64,000 nt of DNA from an uncultured Lachnospiraceae bacterium (GTDB lineage: Bacteria; Bacillota; Clostridia; Lachnospirales; Lachnospiraceae). The notes below the pieces were generated by a model, which saw only the letters and a list, made by a program, of their open reading frames with translations, was not told the origin of the DNA and did no database searches. The translations under genes were made by a program, and so were the position numbers. Each line of letters opens with the position of its first letter. The first letter of the stretch is position 1. Below are positions 50,527 to 59,885 of this stretch, in pieces. Location of the stretch: positions 1 to 64,000 of the forward strand of contig CAJUFE010000011.1 of assembly GCA_910585635.1 (NCBI GenBank), given 5' to 3'.

Positions 50527-51615
50527 ATGAAAATAGTCATAGATCTGACAGCATTATCCTATCATATGACAGGAATAGAACGATTTGCATTATGTGTTAC
50601 ACAAGAAATGTTAAGACAAGATGATACAAATGATTATATATTGGTATTTAGAGACACGATCTATAAGGATTTAAAGGATCATATTGATGAAAAACGGATA
50701 AGAGCCAGGATCATCCATGGAAATAATAAATTACTTTTTTTTCAGATGATTCTGCCATTTGAATTATACCGTATAAAAGCAGATGTCTTTCTGTTTTTTG
50801 CATTTCCATCGCCTCTTTTATTTAGAGGAAAAAGGATTTATAATACCATCCACGATATGGGCAGATGGGATAAGCCTGTCGGTGAAAAACCTATCGCTAT
50901 CTTTTATTTCAAGACTTCAGAGAAAAACGGGATTTTAGTTTCTGAAAAGGTTTTTACAGTTTCTTGCTATTCAAAAAAGCGGATAGTGGATATCACAGGG
51001 GTGCCTGATGATAAAGTTGAAGTCGTGTATAATGGCGTTACAAAGAAGATAACAGATAGTGCAGTGCTATATGAAGATGTAAAAAAGAAATATGGATTAC
51101 CGGAAAGATATATTTTATTTTTGTCAACGCTCCAGCCCAGAAAGAATCTTGCATTGTTGTTAGATGCATATTCAGAAATAAAGGAAAAGGTCGATTATGG
51201 ACTTGTTTTGGTTGGGAGAAATGGATGGGAGGTAGACGATCTTCTGAAAAAATATAGCTTGGATAAGGATATCATTGTTACGGGTTATGTTTCAGATGAA
51301 GAAATAGCAAAAATATATCAGAATGCAAAATGTTTCGTCTTTCCTACGTTGTATGAAGGGTTTGGGATCCCTCCAGTGGAAGCGTTAGCAATGGGGTGTC
51401 CAGTCATCTCGTCAGATTCATCGTGCATGAAAGAGATCCTGATGGAGCAAGCGATCTATTTTGAAGACAATAATAAAGAGAGATTGACAGATCTGCTTGT
51501 AAATCTTGAAACATTTGTAGATAAGATGCCGCGAGAACTAAATGATTTTCAAAAAGTTAATTTTGATTATAGAGAATCTGCAAGAAAAGTATTGAAGACG
51601 CTCGAGAATGGCTGA
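50527..51615 (+). CDS. GT4 family glycosyltransferase
   Basis: 362 residues, GT-B fold. 'MKIVIDLTALSYHMTGIERF' opens the acceptor domain; 'YILFLSTLQPRKNLALLLDA' and 'CFVFPTLYEGFGIPPVEALA' (E-x7-E motif) form the nucleotide-sugar domain. It is closest to the mannosyl/rhamnosyl group with 'ARKN'-like loops, but the donor is unknown. The start is the ATG at 50527, with GTGAGGT upstream; a GTG at 50515 is in frame. Confidence 0.9.
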   Translation: MKIVIDLTALSYHMTGIERFALCVTQEMLRQDDTNDYILVFRDTIYKDLKDHIDEKRIRARIIHGNNKLLFFQMILPFELYRIKADVFLFFAFPSPLLFRGKRIYNTIHDMGRWDKPVGEKPIAIFYFKTSEKNGILVSEKVFTVSCYSKKRIVDITGVPDDKVEVVYNGVTKKITDSAVLYEDVKKKYGLPERYILFLSTLQPRKNLALLLDAYSEIKEKVDYGLVLVGRNGWEVDDLLKKYSLDKDIIVTGYVSDEEIAKIYQNAKCFVFPTLYEGFGIPPVEALAMGCPVISSDSSCMKEILMEQAIYFEDNNKERLTDLLVNLETFVDKMPRELNDFQKVNFDYRESARKVLKTLENG

Positions 51616-51675
51616 GCTTTTATTGATCATATGATGTGATCAGCTAATATTTTGTAAAAAATGTGTGAGGGATTT

Positions 51676-52788
51676 ATGCACAAGACAAGGATATTTGCAG
51701 CCTATCTGCCTCAATATCATGAGACAGAAGATAATGATAGATTTTGGGGAAAAGGATACACAGACTGGGTTGGGGTAAAAAAGGCATCACCTCAATTTAA
51801 AGGACATGTTCAGCCCAAAATACCGTTGGATGATCTTTATTATGATCTGACCGATATTGATGCGATAAGATGGCAGGCTGGTCTCGCAAAAAAATATGGG
51901 GTAGATGGGTTTAATATTTATCATTATTGGTTTAAGGATGGAAAACAGGAATTAGAAAAGCCTGCAGAACTCCTTCTAGACAATAAAGATATAGATATAG
52001 GATATTTCTTCACCTGGGATAATAATGCCTGGAAAAGAACTTGGGGAAATATAAGCGGAAATGATTGGGCTCCAGTATTTGATCTGACCCGGTCGGACAC
52101 GGGAGCGGTACTGGTTGATTTTTCGTATGGGGATCAAGAAAAATGGGAAGAACATTTTTATTATCTACTTCAGTTTTTTAAAGATGACAGATATCTGAAA
52201 ATAGATAATAAACCTGTGTTCATGCTTATAGGGATATCGGAATTGAACACCTTGAAAAAAATGGTCGATCATTGGCAGGTACTTGCCAGAGAGCACGGAT
52301 TTGATGGGATGTTCATTGCAACGAAAAGAAAAAATTTTTTTTCGCAAAAGATATTTGATGCGCAATTTTCATATGAACCAGAAACATCAGCCTGGGGAAA
52401 AAGAAGAGCGATCGAGGCTAGAGTGAAAAAAGCTTTTGGGATCCAGTTGAAAAGAGATAAGCCGGTAAAATATATATATGATTATGAAAAAATCTGGAAA
52501 AGGATATTGCGAAATGCAAAAAAAAGCACAAAAGATAAGATCATCGGATCCTTTGTGAGGTATGACGATACTCCAAGACGTGGGAAAGATGCAATGATCG
52601 TTTTGGGTGAGACGCCACAGCTCTTTGAAAAGTATACAAAAAGGCTATATAAGTTAGCGCAAAAAAGCGAATGTGAGATCTTCTTGATCACTGCATGGAA
52701 CGAATGGGGTGAAGGTGCATATCTGGAGCCTGATGCCAAAGATAGATATAAATATCTGCAAGCCTTAAAAAGAGCAATAGAAAGCTAA
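51676..52788 (+). CDS. WbsX-like glycosyltransferase/GH99-like protein
   Basis: 370 residues. 'IFAAYLPQYHETEDNDRFWG' and 'KGYTDWVGVKKASPQFKGH' are hallmarks of the WbsX family found in O-antigen and capsule loci, whose fold resembles glycoside hydrolase 99. 'YGVDGFNIYHYWFKDGKQEL' and the late 'FLITAWNEWGEGAYLEP' contain the conserved acidic residues. Whether it transfers or cleaves sugars is not settled for the family. GAGGG lies 5 nt upstream of the ATG at 51676; the frame is open from 51661. Confidence 0.9.
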   Translation: MHKTRIFAAYLPQYHETEDNDRFWGKGYTDWVGVKKASPQFKGHVQPKIPLDDLYYDLTDIDAIRWQAGLAKKYGVDGFNIYHYWFKDGKQELEKPAELLLDNKDIDIGYFFTWDNNAWKRTWGNISGNDWAPVFDLTRSDTGAVLVDFSYGDQEKWEEHFYYLLQFFKDDRYLKIDNKPVFMLIGISELNTLKKMVDHWQVLAREHGFDGMFIATKRKNFFSQKIFDAQFSYEPETSAWGKRRAIEARVKKAFGIQLKRDKPVKYIYDYEKIWKRILRNAKKSTKDKIIGSFVRYDDTPRRGKDAMIVLGETPQLFEKYTKRLYKLAQKSECEIFLITAWNEWGEGAYLEPDAKDRYKYLQALKRAIES

Positions 52789-52849
52789 ATGCCAGATATG
52801 TAAAAGATCTGGCTTGAACAGAGGAAAAGGATAGTAAAGGAAGATAAGG

Positions 52850-54157
52850 ATGTTGATGATAACGATCAGTTTATTAATAATGACATATGGATTTATTAAT
52901 TTCAAAAAGTCTTTCTTCCTATTTTTGATATTTCAGTTAGTTTGGTTCCGTGACGCGCAATTGCTCGCTTTACCTGGAGCACCTTCGATCAATCTGGATC
53001 TTGTAGTATGTGGATACTATTGCATCCTGTTTTTTTGGAAACAAAGACGGTATGCAAGTGCAGTGATAGATTTTCCACTAAAACGGCCAATGACAGTTAT
53101 TGGACTATCCATGCTCTTAACAAGTATGACCGCTGTAACAGGATCTGTGGGGGAACTTTTTCGAGCGTGTGGAAATATATGTACAGATTTGTTGATCCTG
53201 GTCATAATGTGGGAGATGATCGAAACAAAGGAGGATTTTATTTTTTTATTTAAAGGGATCACACTGGTCATATTCTGTACATGCCTATATGGGATATTTA
53301 CTTATTTTACACACCAGAACTCGGTTGTGGATTATAAATTTGGGTTAACAAGGAACCCCTTAAAAGTTTATGGAGATACAATAAGAGGATACAGGATGCA
53401 GTCGGTGTTTGAACATCCGATCGCGGCAGCAATGGATTGGAGTATATATATAACATTCGTAATGCATGCGATCATTAGGTATAATGAAAGACTACCCTAC
53501 AGATGGCTTGTATTTCTGACATGGGTGATCGCTCTTCCCTGCATCATCTTGACTAAAATGCGTACAGGTATATTTTTTTTGATGATATCAATACTTCCAC
53601 TTTTTGATATTCGAAAGAGGAAAGCATTTATAGCAGTACTGCTTTCAATGGGGATAGCATTTGCTGGACTTCCCTATCTGCTTTCACAGCAAACGATATA
53701 CAAAGATCTTTTGATCAGCTTTTTTGATAAGACTGCAGCGGCTCGTGGCATGGGGAGTTCTCTGTTTATGAGGATCGATCAGGTGAAGGCAGTAGCTGGA
53801 TTGATGAAAATGTCTCCCCTGACTGGATTAGGAGAAAAATTTGGAGAAGTGATCTCTAATGAATATACGATACGTGCATTGGGATATGAAAGTTTGTGGT
53901 TCGAACAAATGTCTCGCCATGGTCTGTTTGGCATCATAGCGTATTTGATCCTTATATATTATACCTGCATAAAACTTCCTCGAAAATTCCATTCAGTGAG
54001 TCTTTGCTCTATTTCAACTGCATTTTGGAGTACATATACGCTAACTTCACTTCCGTATGTAAATACATATCTTTTATATCTAGTGATGTTTTATTTTATA
54101 AAAAGGTCAGGTATATATAATAGAGTAAGAGAAAAAATGAGGCGAGATAAATTTTGA
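52850..54157 (+). CDS. Wzy-like O-antigen/capsule polymerase
   Basis: 435 residues with about 11-12 membrane helices. A large extracytoplasmic loop between late helices (about 270-350, 'FFDKTAAARGMGSSLFMRID') and the Arg-containing loop 'DTIRGYRMQSVFEHPIAAAM' fit the Wzy/WaaL ligase-polymerase superfamily. It would join repeat units on the outer face after Wzx transport. The preceding AAGGAAG gives a moderate ribosome-binding site. Families of this type are hard to tell apart by eye; polymerase is more likely than ligase in a capsule locus. Confidence 0.8.
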   Translation: MLMITISLLIMTYGFINFKKSFFLFLIFQLVWFRDAQLLALPGAPSINLDLVVCGYYCILFFWKQRRYASAVIDFPLKRPMTVIGLSMLLTSMTAVTGSVGELFRACGNICTDLLILVIMWEMIETKEDFIFLFKGITLVIFCTCLYGIFTYFTHQNSVVDYKFGLTRNPLKVYGDTIRGYRMQSVFEHPIAAAMDWSIYITFVMHAIIRYNERLPYRWLVFLTWVIALPCIILTKMRTGIFFLMISILPLFDIRKRKAFIAVLLSMGIAFAGLPYLLSQQTIYKDLLISFFDKTAAARGMGSSLFMRIDQVKAVAGLMKMSPLTGLGEKFGEVISNEYTIRALGYESLWFEQMSRHGLFGIIAYLILIYYTCIKLPRKFHSVSLCSISTAFWSTYTLTSLPYVNTYLLYLVMFYFIKRSGIYNRVREKMRRDKF

Positions 54158-54191
54158 ACGTTGGAGAGGTATAGAAAGAGAGAAGAGGATA

Positions 54192-55679
54192 ATGGGTAGA
54201 AAAGAGAAGATTTTTATAGGGATATGTCTTGCTTTGCTCTTTGGTGGCTTACTGTATTTTTGGACTGTAGCGCACCCGCTGTATATTTATGATACGGATG
54301 ATTGGACTTATATTACACAGACAAGGATGCCTTTTCCATCATTAAAAGAATGGAATCCCAGCAAAGTATTACCAGAGACATTGATGCCAATGATCACAAG
54401 GTTTGGCGTATGGGCTCTATCACTGAGTTCTTTAGATCTTATATCTACAATAGCTATATCACATGGTTTTTTTTTAACTACTTGTGTTTTTATATATCTG
54501 CTCTTATTTACGAGACGTTTTTGTATTAAATATAAAGCTTCTAAATATGTTTTTGGCTGGATCCTATTGATCATCACACTGGCTCATTTTTCAGTCTATA
54601 TAGGTACAGAAAATGAGATTAGACATATGTTCTATGCGATCAATCTAACATGTGTGTATAACTACACGATACCAGGGTTATTTAATGCGGGATTGATACT
54701 TGTATTTTTGATCAATGGCAATAAGATCTTTTTATCGGATAGTCATATAAAGACAGGAGTGGTCATCCTGCTGATCTATCTGGCGGTCTTTTCAAATTTA
54801 TTTCAGAGTGTAATATTACCTGCTTATATTTTCTCGATCCTAACTCAAAATAGTATTTTAGCAAAATGTAAGCAAAGGATACTGAAAAAGAATGATCTCA
54901 TCTTATGGATATCGATCATATTTATATGGTTAGTGTCGTTAGCCTTTGAATTTCTTGGAAGTAGGAGCAGCTCTATACGGGGAGACATCCATTTAATGGA
55001 TAGTATCAAAGCATATTTTAGAAATTATACTGGAACAGATCGATCATATTGGGTGATATGTGTTTGTATCATCTTGTGTGCCGCCATTCTTTGGATCAAC
55101 GATATCTATAGGCGTTCAAGGAAAAGCAAAGAGGTATTGCTTTCATTGATAGATACGGATCTATACATATATGTCTGCTCATTTTTTATCGTTTCGCTCT
55201 TTTTGGTTTTGTTATGCTCTATAGCAGGAGCTAGTTATCTGAACCGAGCAAGTGTTTTTTTCAGTATCTATTTTTTTGTAATGTTGATTGTTATGGATTG
55301 CTTGGGATATCTATATACGCATTTTAGAGCGATAGAGATGCTCATGCCATTGTCGGCATATTTTTTGGTGATATTAACCGTATTTTCAAATGTAAGATAT
55401 CGTTCATGCAATATACTTAGCTATGAAGAGCAAAAGGTAAAAGCTGTTGATGAATGTATCTTAAAGCAGGTGACCGATGGGGTTCGGGATGGAAATAAAG
55501 ATGTCATCGTTAAAGTGCCAGTGACTACGACGGGTTCTGAAGATAATTTCCCTATAGCGATAACATATGGAGGCGATCGCATCGAGAAGTCTTTAAAAAG
55601 GCTGGGGATTATATCGGATGATATATCGATACATCTTGAAGCAGATGATGGTATCAATCAGCAATTTGGACTACATTGA
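54192..55679 (+). CDS. Polytopic membrane protein, GT-C candidate
   Basis: 495 residues. After a first helix (about 6-25) comes 'AHPLYIYDTDDWTYITQTRM', an Asp-rich first outer loop as in GT-C glycosyltransferases, then 10 or so further helices and a C-terminal soluble domain of about 90 residues on the outer face. GT-C enzymes use polyprenyl-phosphate sugars. Two GT2 enzymes capable of making such donors lie downstream. No precise family was recognised; the function is an inference from topology and context. Confidence 0.65.
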   Translation: MGRKEKIFIGICLALLFGGLLYFWTVAHPLYIYDTDDWTYITQTRMPFPSLKEWNPSKVLPETLMPMITRFGVWALSLSSLDLISTIAISHGFFLTTCVFIYLLLFTRRFCIKYKASKYVFGWILLIITLAHFSVYIGTENEIRHMFYAINLTCVYNYTIPGLFNAGLILVFLINGNKIFLSDSHIKTGVVILLIYLAVFSNLFQSVILPAYIFSILTQNSILAKCKQRILKKNDLILWISIIFIWLVSLAFEFLGSRSSSIRGDIHLMDSIKAYFRNYTGTDRSYWVICVCIILCAAILWINDIYRRSRKSKEVLLSLIDTDLYIYVCSFFIVSLFLVLLCSIAGASYLNRASVFFSIYFFVMLIVMDCLGYLYTHFRAIEMLMPLSAYFLVILTVFSNVRYRSCNILSYEEQKVKAVDECILKQVTDGVRDGNKDVIVKVPVTTTGSEDNFPIAITYGGDRIEKSLKRLGIISDDISIHLEADDGINQQFGLH

Positions 55680-55824
55680 TCTAAAAGATCCGAGATAGTA
55701 GACCAGCATTGTTTGCTGGATGAGATATTCGATATTTTGTGACCTTATCGATTTATTTAAAGAGAAAGATCAAGGCGGAAGATATTTGGATCGATCCGCC
55801 TGGATGGGGAAAGATAGATTGGAA

Positions 55825-56772
55825 ATGGAAAGGATATCGATCATAGTACCTTGTTATAATGAACAAGATTCACTGCCTATTTTTTACAAAGAAATAAAAA
55901 AAGTATTAAAAAAATTGACCTATGATCATGAGATATTATTCGTGGATGATGGATCTAAAGATAAGACATTGGATATAGTAAAAGGATTTTCTGTCCTGGA
56001 CCCACATGTGGTATATATATCTCTTTCAAGAAATTTTGGAAAGGAAGCAGCAATGTATGCAGGATTTTGTAATGTAAGGGGAGATTATGTTGCTATCATG
56101 GATGCTGATATGCAAGATCCGCCGATACTTTTACCGCAGATGATTGAGATATTAGAAAGTGGTGAGTATGACAGTGTGGCGACCAGGCGTATCGATCGAA
56201 AAGGTGAGCCACCTATACGCTCTTTTTTCGCAAAGAGATTTTATCGTATCATAAATCAGATATCGGATGCTGATATTGTAGATGGCGCCCGAGACTTTAG
56301 ATTGATGAAAAAAGAGATGGTGGATGCTGTCGTTTCGATGAGCGAATATAATCGTTTTTCAAAAGGGATCTTTGGATGGATCGGTTTTAGAACATATTGG
56401 GTTCCCTTTGAAAATATCGAACGAGTCGCTGGTGAGACAAAATGGAATTTTGGGAAGCTGTTTAAATATGCTGTCGATGGTATCATTAACTTTTCACAAG
56501 TCCCGCTTAGTATCGCATCCTGGTTTGGGATAATGATGACCTTTTTCTCATTTGCTGCTATGTTATTTGTGATCATAAGGAGATTGGTTTTTGGTGATCC
56601 GGTCGCAGGATGGGCATCCACAATATGTATTGTCATCTTTATCGGTGGGATACAACTTTTATCTCTTGGGATCATGGGGCAATACATCGCTAAGATTTAT
56701 ATGGAATCTAAGCATAGGCCTCATTATATTGTTTCTGAAACAAATAAAAAGTATGTAAAAAAGATGAAATGA
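55825..56772 (+). CDS. GtrB-like GT2 polyprenyl-phosphate glycosyltransferase
   Basis: 315 residues. 'MERISIIVPCYNEQDSLPIF' opens the GT-A fold; 'EILFVDDGSKDKTLDIVKGF' and 'DYVAIMDADMQDPPILLPQM' give the metal-binding D-x-D region; 'RDFRLMKKEMVDAV' and 'SKGIFGWIGFRTYWVPFENI' are GtrB-type. Two helices near residues 230-290 form the membrane domain. Such enzymes load glucose or another sugar onto undecaprenyl phosphate. The frame is open to 55720, but the family N-terminus begins at 55825; the ribosome-binding site is weak there, and the ATG at 55804 is an alternative. Confidence 0.88.
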   Translation: MERISIIVPCYNEQDSLPIFYKEIKKVLKKLTYDHEILFVDDGSKDKTLDIVKGFSVLDPHVVYISLSRNFGKEAAMYAGFCNVRGDYVAIMDADMQDPPILLPQMIEILESGEYDSVATRRIDRKGEPPIRSFFAKRFYRIINQISDADIVDGARDFRLMKKEMVDAVVSMSEYNRFSKGIFGWIGFRTYWVPFENIERVAGETKWNFGKLFKYAVDGIINFSQVPLSIASWFGIMMTFFSFAAMLFVIIRRLVFGDPVAGWASTICIVIFIGGIQLLSLGIMGQYIAKIYMESKHRPHYIVSETNKKYVKKMK

Positions 56773-56872
56773 TATCATGGTCAGATAATGAGTAAAATGC
56801 AGATCATCATATCATCGACAAAAATGCAGTGAAATTATCATATTATAAATATGGATCGAAAGGGAGATCGAT

Positions 56873-58732
56873 ATGGCGGCGATTCTCAATATCATTGGTT
56901 TTATGATGTTGCTCTTTATACATGCTTATCCATTTCGAAAGCGTATAGTACAAGTTGTCCCGAATGCATTGGCAACTCTGTGTTTGATATTGCTTTTTTT
57001 AGGGATGATAAGGAGACTGTCATGGATCGATCATTTGTTTGCTTTATTGATAGTAGCTGTAATAGCATATGTTATCATCAATAGAAAAAGGCTGGATCAG
57101 AAATACATTAGATCCTTATATGCAGACGGTGATCTCTGGGTATTGCTTTCTGCTTCTATCCTGTTATTTTTAATGGAGAAAGAAAGGATCGCCAGAGCAT
57201 GGGATGAGCTAGGGTGTTGGGCGATAGAGGTCAAAACATTATATTTTGAAAATGGTTTTTCTACTGCTTGGATGCACACCTCGGTAGGCTATGCTGACTA
57301 TCTTCCAGGGCAGATGCTGTTCGAATGGTGGGTCTGCCATATGCATCATATCCGATTTTATGAGGGCCTGATGTATGTTGGATATTACTTATTTTATACA
57401 ATGCTCATTGTTTCGGCATTTTCATATATTAAAAATGCAAACGAAAAGAAAATTCTCAATTTATTGTACAAATTTTTTTTGGTAGCTATTTTTTTGATAT
57501 TACCAGGATGTGTGAGTACATTTGGATATGAAATGTTATCAGTGGAATTTCTGCAAAGCGCTGTAGTAGGCTATTTGATATACATGATGTATCTGCAAAA
57601 AGAGCGAGGAAAAATAGATTTATTTGATCATATCCAATGGACATCGCTGACAGTACTCTTGATCATGTTGAAAGACAGCAGCATCTTTTTTTTGCTCATG
57701 TTATATGTCCTTGCTGTATATCTATCCATTTTTACGAAAAAGAAATATTGTGATTTTTTACAACTTGTTGTGGGAGGGTGCTCTGCGATCGCAGTTATTT
57801 CGGCGTGGAAATATTTTGTCAAAGCAAGTCATCGAGGCGATCCATTACAAAAGTCTTCAAATATGGTCAGACTGTTCAGAGATTTTTTTAAGGACCCTTT
57901 TGCGGATGAAAATACACTTGGATATGTGCGATCTTTTTGGCAATCTATCGTTGAATATCCTTTACATATAACAAGAAAATTTGGATTAAACTTTTCTGTT
58001 GTCGGAGTGATCTTGTTCATATGTATCATCCTCTATTTATTTTATAAATATAGGATGTTCGATCTAAGTAAGAAAGAATTGTTGATCGCGGAAATCGGGA
58101 TGACCAGTATGATCGTGCTCTACATGGTAGCATTATTAGGAATGCATATGTTTGGGTTTAGAGAAACACAGTATCTGGACCCAAAAACAATGATGTATTC
58201 GATATCGAGATATACAGAACCGATCATTGCTGGCCTTTTGCTTTTTTTGATGATTACATGTGTTACAAGGATGTCATATAAAGCACAAGTGATCGCTGTG
58301 TTTTGTGTGATCCTTTTTGCGGATCATAGCAGACTTATATGGGCGTTTGGAAAGTATCGGGAGAACCTTGCAGGTGATCAGATGGGGAGAGAGATGATAA
58401 AAAGCGATAATGCGGAGATGTTTAGATATTTTGATAAGATGGATCCAGCGGAAGAGGGGAAGATCCTATTGATCTATGACGAAGATACTGCTCTTCCAAA
58501 CAGGAGGATACTCCAATATCTGACTGCACCCAGAGCATTGTACTTTTACTTAGATAGTCAAAAAAGTGATGATATGCAATGCTTAAGTGAGATCAAGGAT
58601 GCTGTATTCCAAAACAGATATACCTATTTTTATTTTAGGAGTGTCAACATGCTATTGGATGCGCGAGGGATCGAGCCTGACCATTTATATACATGTGATG
58701 AGATGACAGATATATTACGAGAGGAGCCATAA
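56873..58732 (+). CDS. Large polytopic membrane protein, possible GT-C glycosyltransferase
   Basis: 619 residues with about 12 helices. A loop after the fourth helix ('ARAWDELGCWAIEVKTLYFE') is rich in acidic and aromatic residues, and the C-terminal ~130 residues form a soluble domain ('GKILLIYDEDTALPNRRILQ'). The shape resembles bacterial GT-C or Wzy-type enzymes, but no definite signature is seen. AGGGAGA stands 6 nt before the ATG. It lies between the two GT2 genes, so it may use a sugar provided by one of them. Unknown family. Confidence 0.6.
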   Translation: MAAILNIIGFMMLLFIHAYPFRKRIVQVVPNALATLCLILLFLGMIRRLSWIDHLFALLIVAVIAYVIINRKRLDQKYIRSLYADGDLWVLLSASILLFLMEKERIARAWDELGCWAIEVKTLYFENGFSTAWMHTSVGYADYLPGQMLFEWWVCHMHHIRFYEGLMYVGYYLFYTMLIVSAFSYIKNANEKKILNLLYKFFLVAIFLILPGCVSTFGYEMLSVEFLQSAVVGYLIYMMYLQKERGKIDLFDHIQWTSLTVLLIMLKDSSIFFLLMLYVLAVYLSIFTKKKYCDFLQLVVGGCSAIAVISAWKYFVKASHRGDPLQKSSNMVRLFRDFFKDPFADENTLGYVRSFWQSIVEYPLHITRKFGLNFSVVGVILFICIILYLFYKYRMFDLSKKELLIAEIGMTSMIVLYMVALLGMHMFGFRETQYLDPKTMMYSISRYTEPIIAGLLLFLMITCVTRMSYKAQVIAVFCVILFADHSRLIWAFGKYRENLAGDQMGREMIKSDNAEMFRYFDKMDPAEEGKILLIYDEDTALPNRRILQYLTAPRALYFYLDSQKSDDMQCLSEIKDAVFQNRYTYFYFRSVNMLLDARGIEPDHLYTCDEMTDILREEP

Positions 58733-58733
58733 G

Positions 58734-59783
58734 ATGATCCCGATTTTGATCCCTGCGTATGAGCCTGATGAACAACTGATCATCTATTGTAGAGAGCTAT
58801 CAGATAGTGGATTTGAAAAGATCATCGTCATAGACGATGGGAGTGGACAAAGATACAGACATATATTCAATGAACTGGAAAGATCGGTAAAATGCATAGT
58901 TTTGAGGCATGCAGTAAATTTGGGAAAGGGAAGGGCATTAAAGGATGCTATCAATCATCTATTGACGACGGATCCAGGAGTCAGCGGATGTGTCACAGCC
59001 GATTCGGATGGACAACACATGGTCAGAGATGTCCTGGAGTGCGTGGATAGATTTGAGGAGTCTCCGGATAAGATGATATTAGGGGTCAGAGATTTTGACT
59101 TGGATCTTGTGCCAGCTAAAAGTAAGTTTGGGAATAAGGTGACCAGATATATCTGCCGGTATCTTGTTGGCTTGGATATCAGTGACACACAGACAGGATT
59201 GAGGGTATTGCCTAGGTCGTTTATGGAAAAGTGCCTATGTATCCCTGGAGAGAGGTTTGAATATGAGACAAATATGCTCATAGAGTCCTATGATTCTTTG
59301 ATCCCTATCGAGGAGGTGCCGATAGAGACGGTGTATGATTCGAAGACAGATCATGTAACGCACTTTGATCCGATCAAGGATTCTATCCGCATCTACAAGA
59401 TATTTGGAGCCATATTTTTAAACTATATCTTTTCGTCATTTTCTGCAAGTGTGATCGATCTGATAGCATTTACGATCTTATGTGGGGCGTTCAAAAATAC
59501 TGGATCAGTATATTATATCTTGCTCGCCACATGTGTGGCTAGGGTGCTATCGGCCACATACAATTTTATGGTCAATTATTATATTGTTTTTAAAAGTAAA
59601 GAAGTTAGATCAAAAAGTGCGATGAGATATGTGATGTTAGCGATCGCCCAGATGCTTTTGAGCGCGGCGCTTGTTACAGCTGGCGTACATTTGTTTGAGA
59701 TAAATGAAACGATAGTGAAGATGGTCATTGATGGGATCCTGTTTTTTGTGAGTTATTCTGTTCAAAAGAGATTTGTGTATTGA
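58734..59783 (+). CDS. GT2 glycosyltransferase fused to GtrA flippase domain
   Basis: 349 residues. Residues 1-215 are a GT-A domain ('IPILIPAYEPDEQLIIYCRE', 'KIIVIDDGSGQRYRHIFNEL', 'GCVTADSDGQHMVRDVLECV'). Residues about 225-349 are a four-helix GtrA-like domain ('FLNYIFSSFSASVIDLIAFT', 'VARVLSATYNFMVNYYIVFK') thought to flip the polyprenyl-phosphate sugar. The fusion combines synthesis and flipping in one protein. It starts 1 nt after the preceding stop codon, so expression is coupled to the membrane protein upstream, its probable partner. Confidence 0.92.
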   Translation: MIPILIPAYEPDEQLIIYCRELSDSGFEKIIVIDDGSGQRYRHIFNELERSVKCIVLRHAVNLGKGRALKDAINHLLTTDPGVSGCVTADSDGQHMVRDVLECVDRFEESPDKMILGVRDFDLDLVPAKSKFGNKVTRYICRYLVGLDISDTQTGLRVLPRSFMEKCLCIPGERFEYETNMLIESYDSLIPIEEVPIETVYDSKTDHVTHFDPIKDSIRIYKIFGAIFLNYIFSSFSASVIDLIAFTILCGAFKNTGSVYYILLATCVARVLSATYNFMVNYYIVFKSKEVRSKSAMRYVMLAIAQMLLSAALVTAGVHLFEINETIVKMVIDGILFFVSYSVQKRFVY

Positions 59784-59885
59784 GCGCATTAGGGTTTTCC
59801 TATTGTTCCCTGTTACAGTATTTCTTGACTTGACTTTGAAGAAACTAGATGACAAGATTAAAATAAAGAGATAACATTTTGGAAA

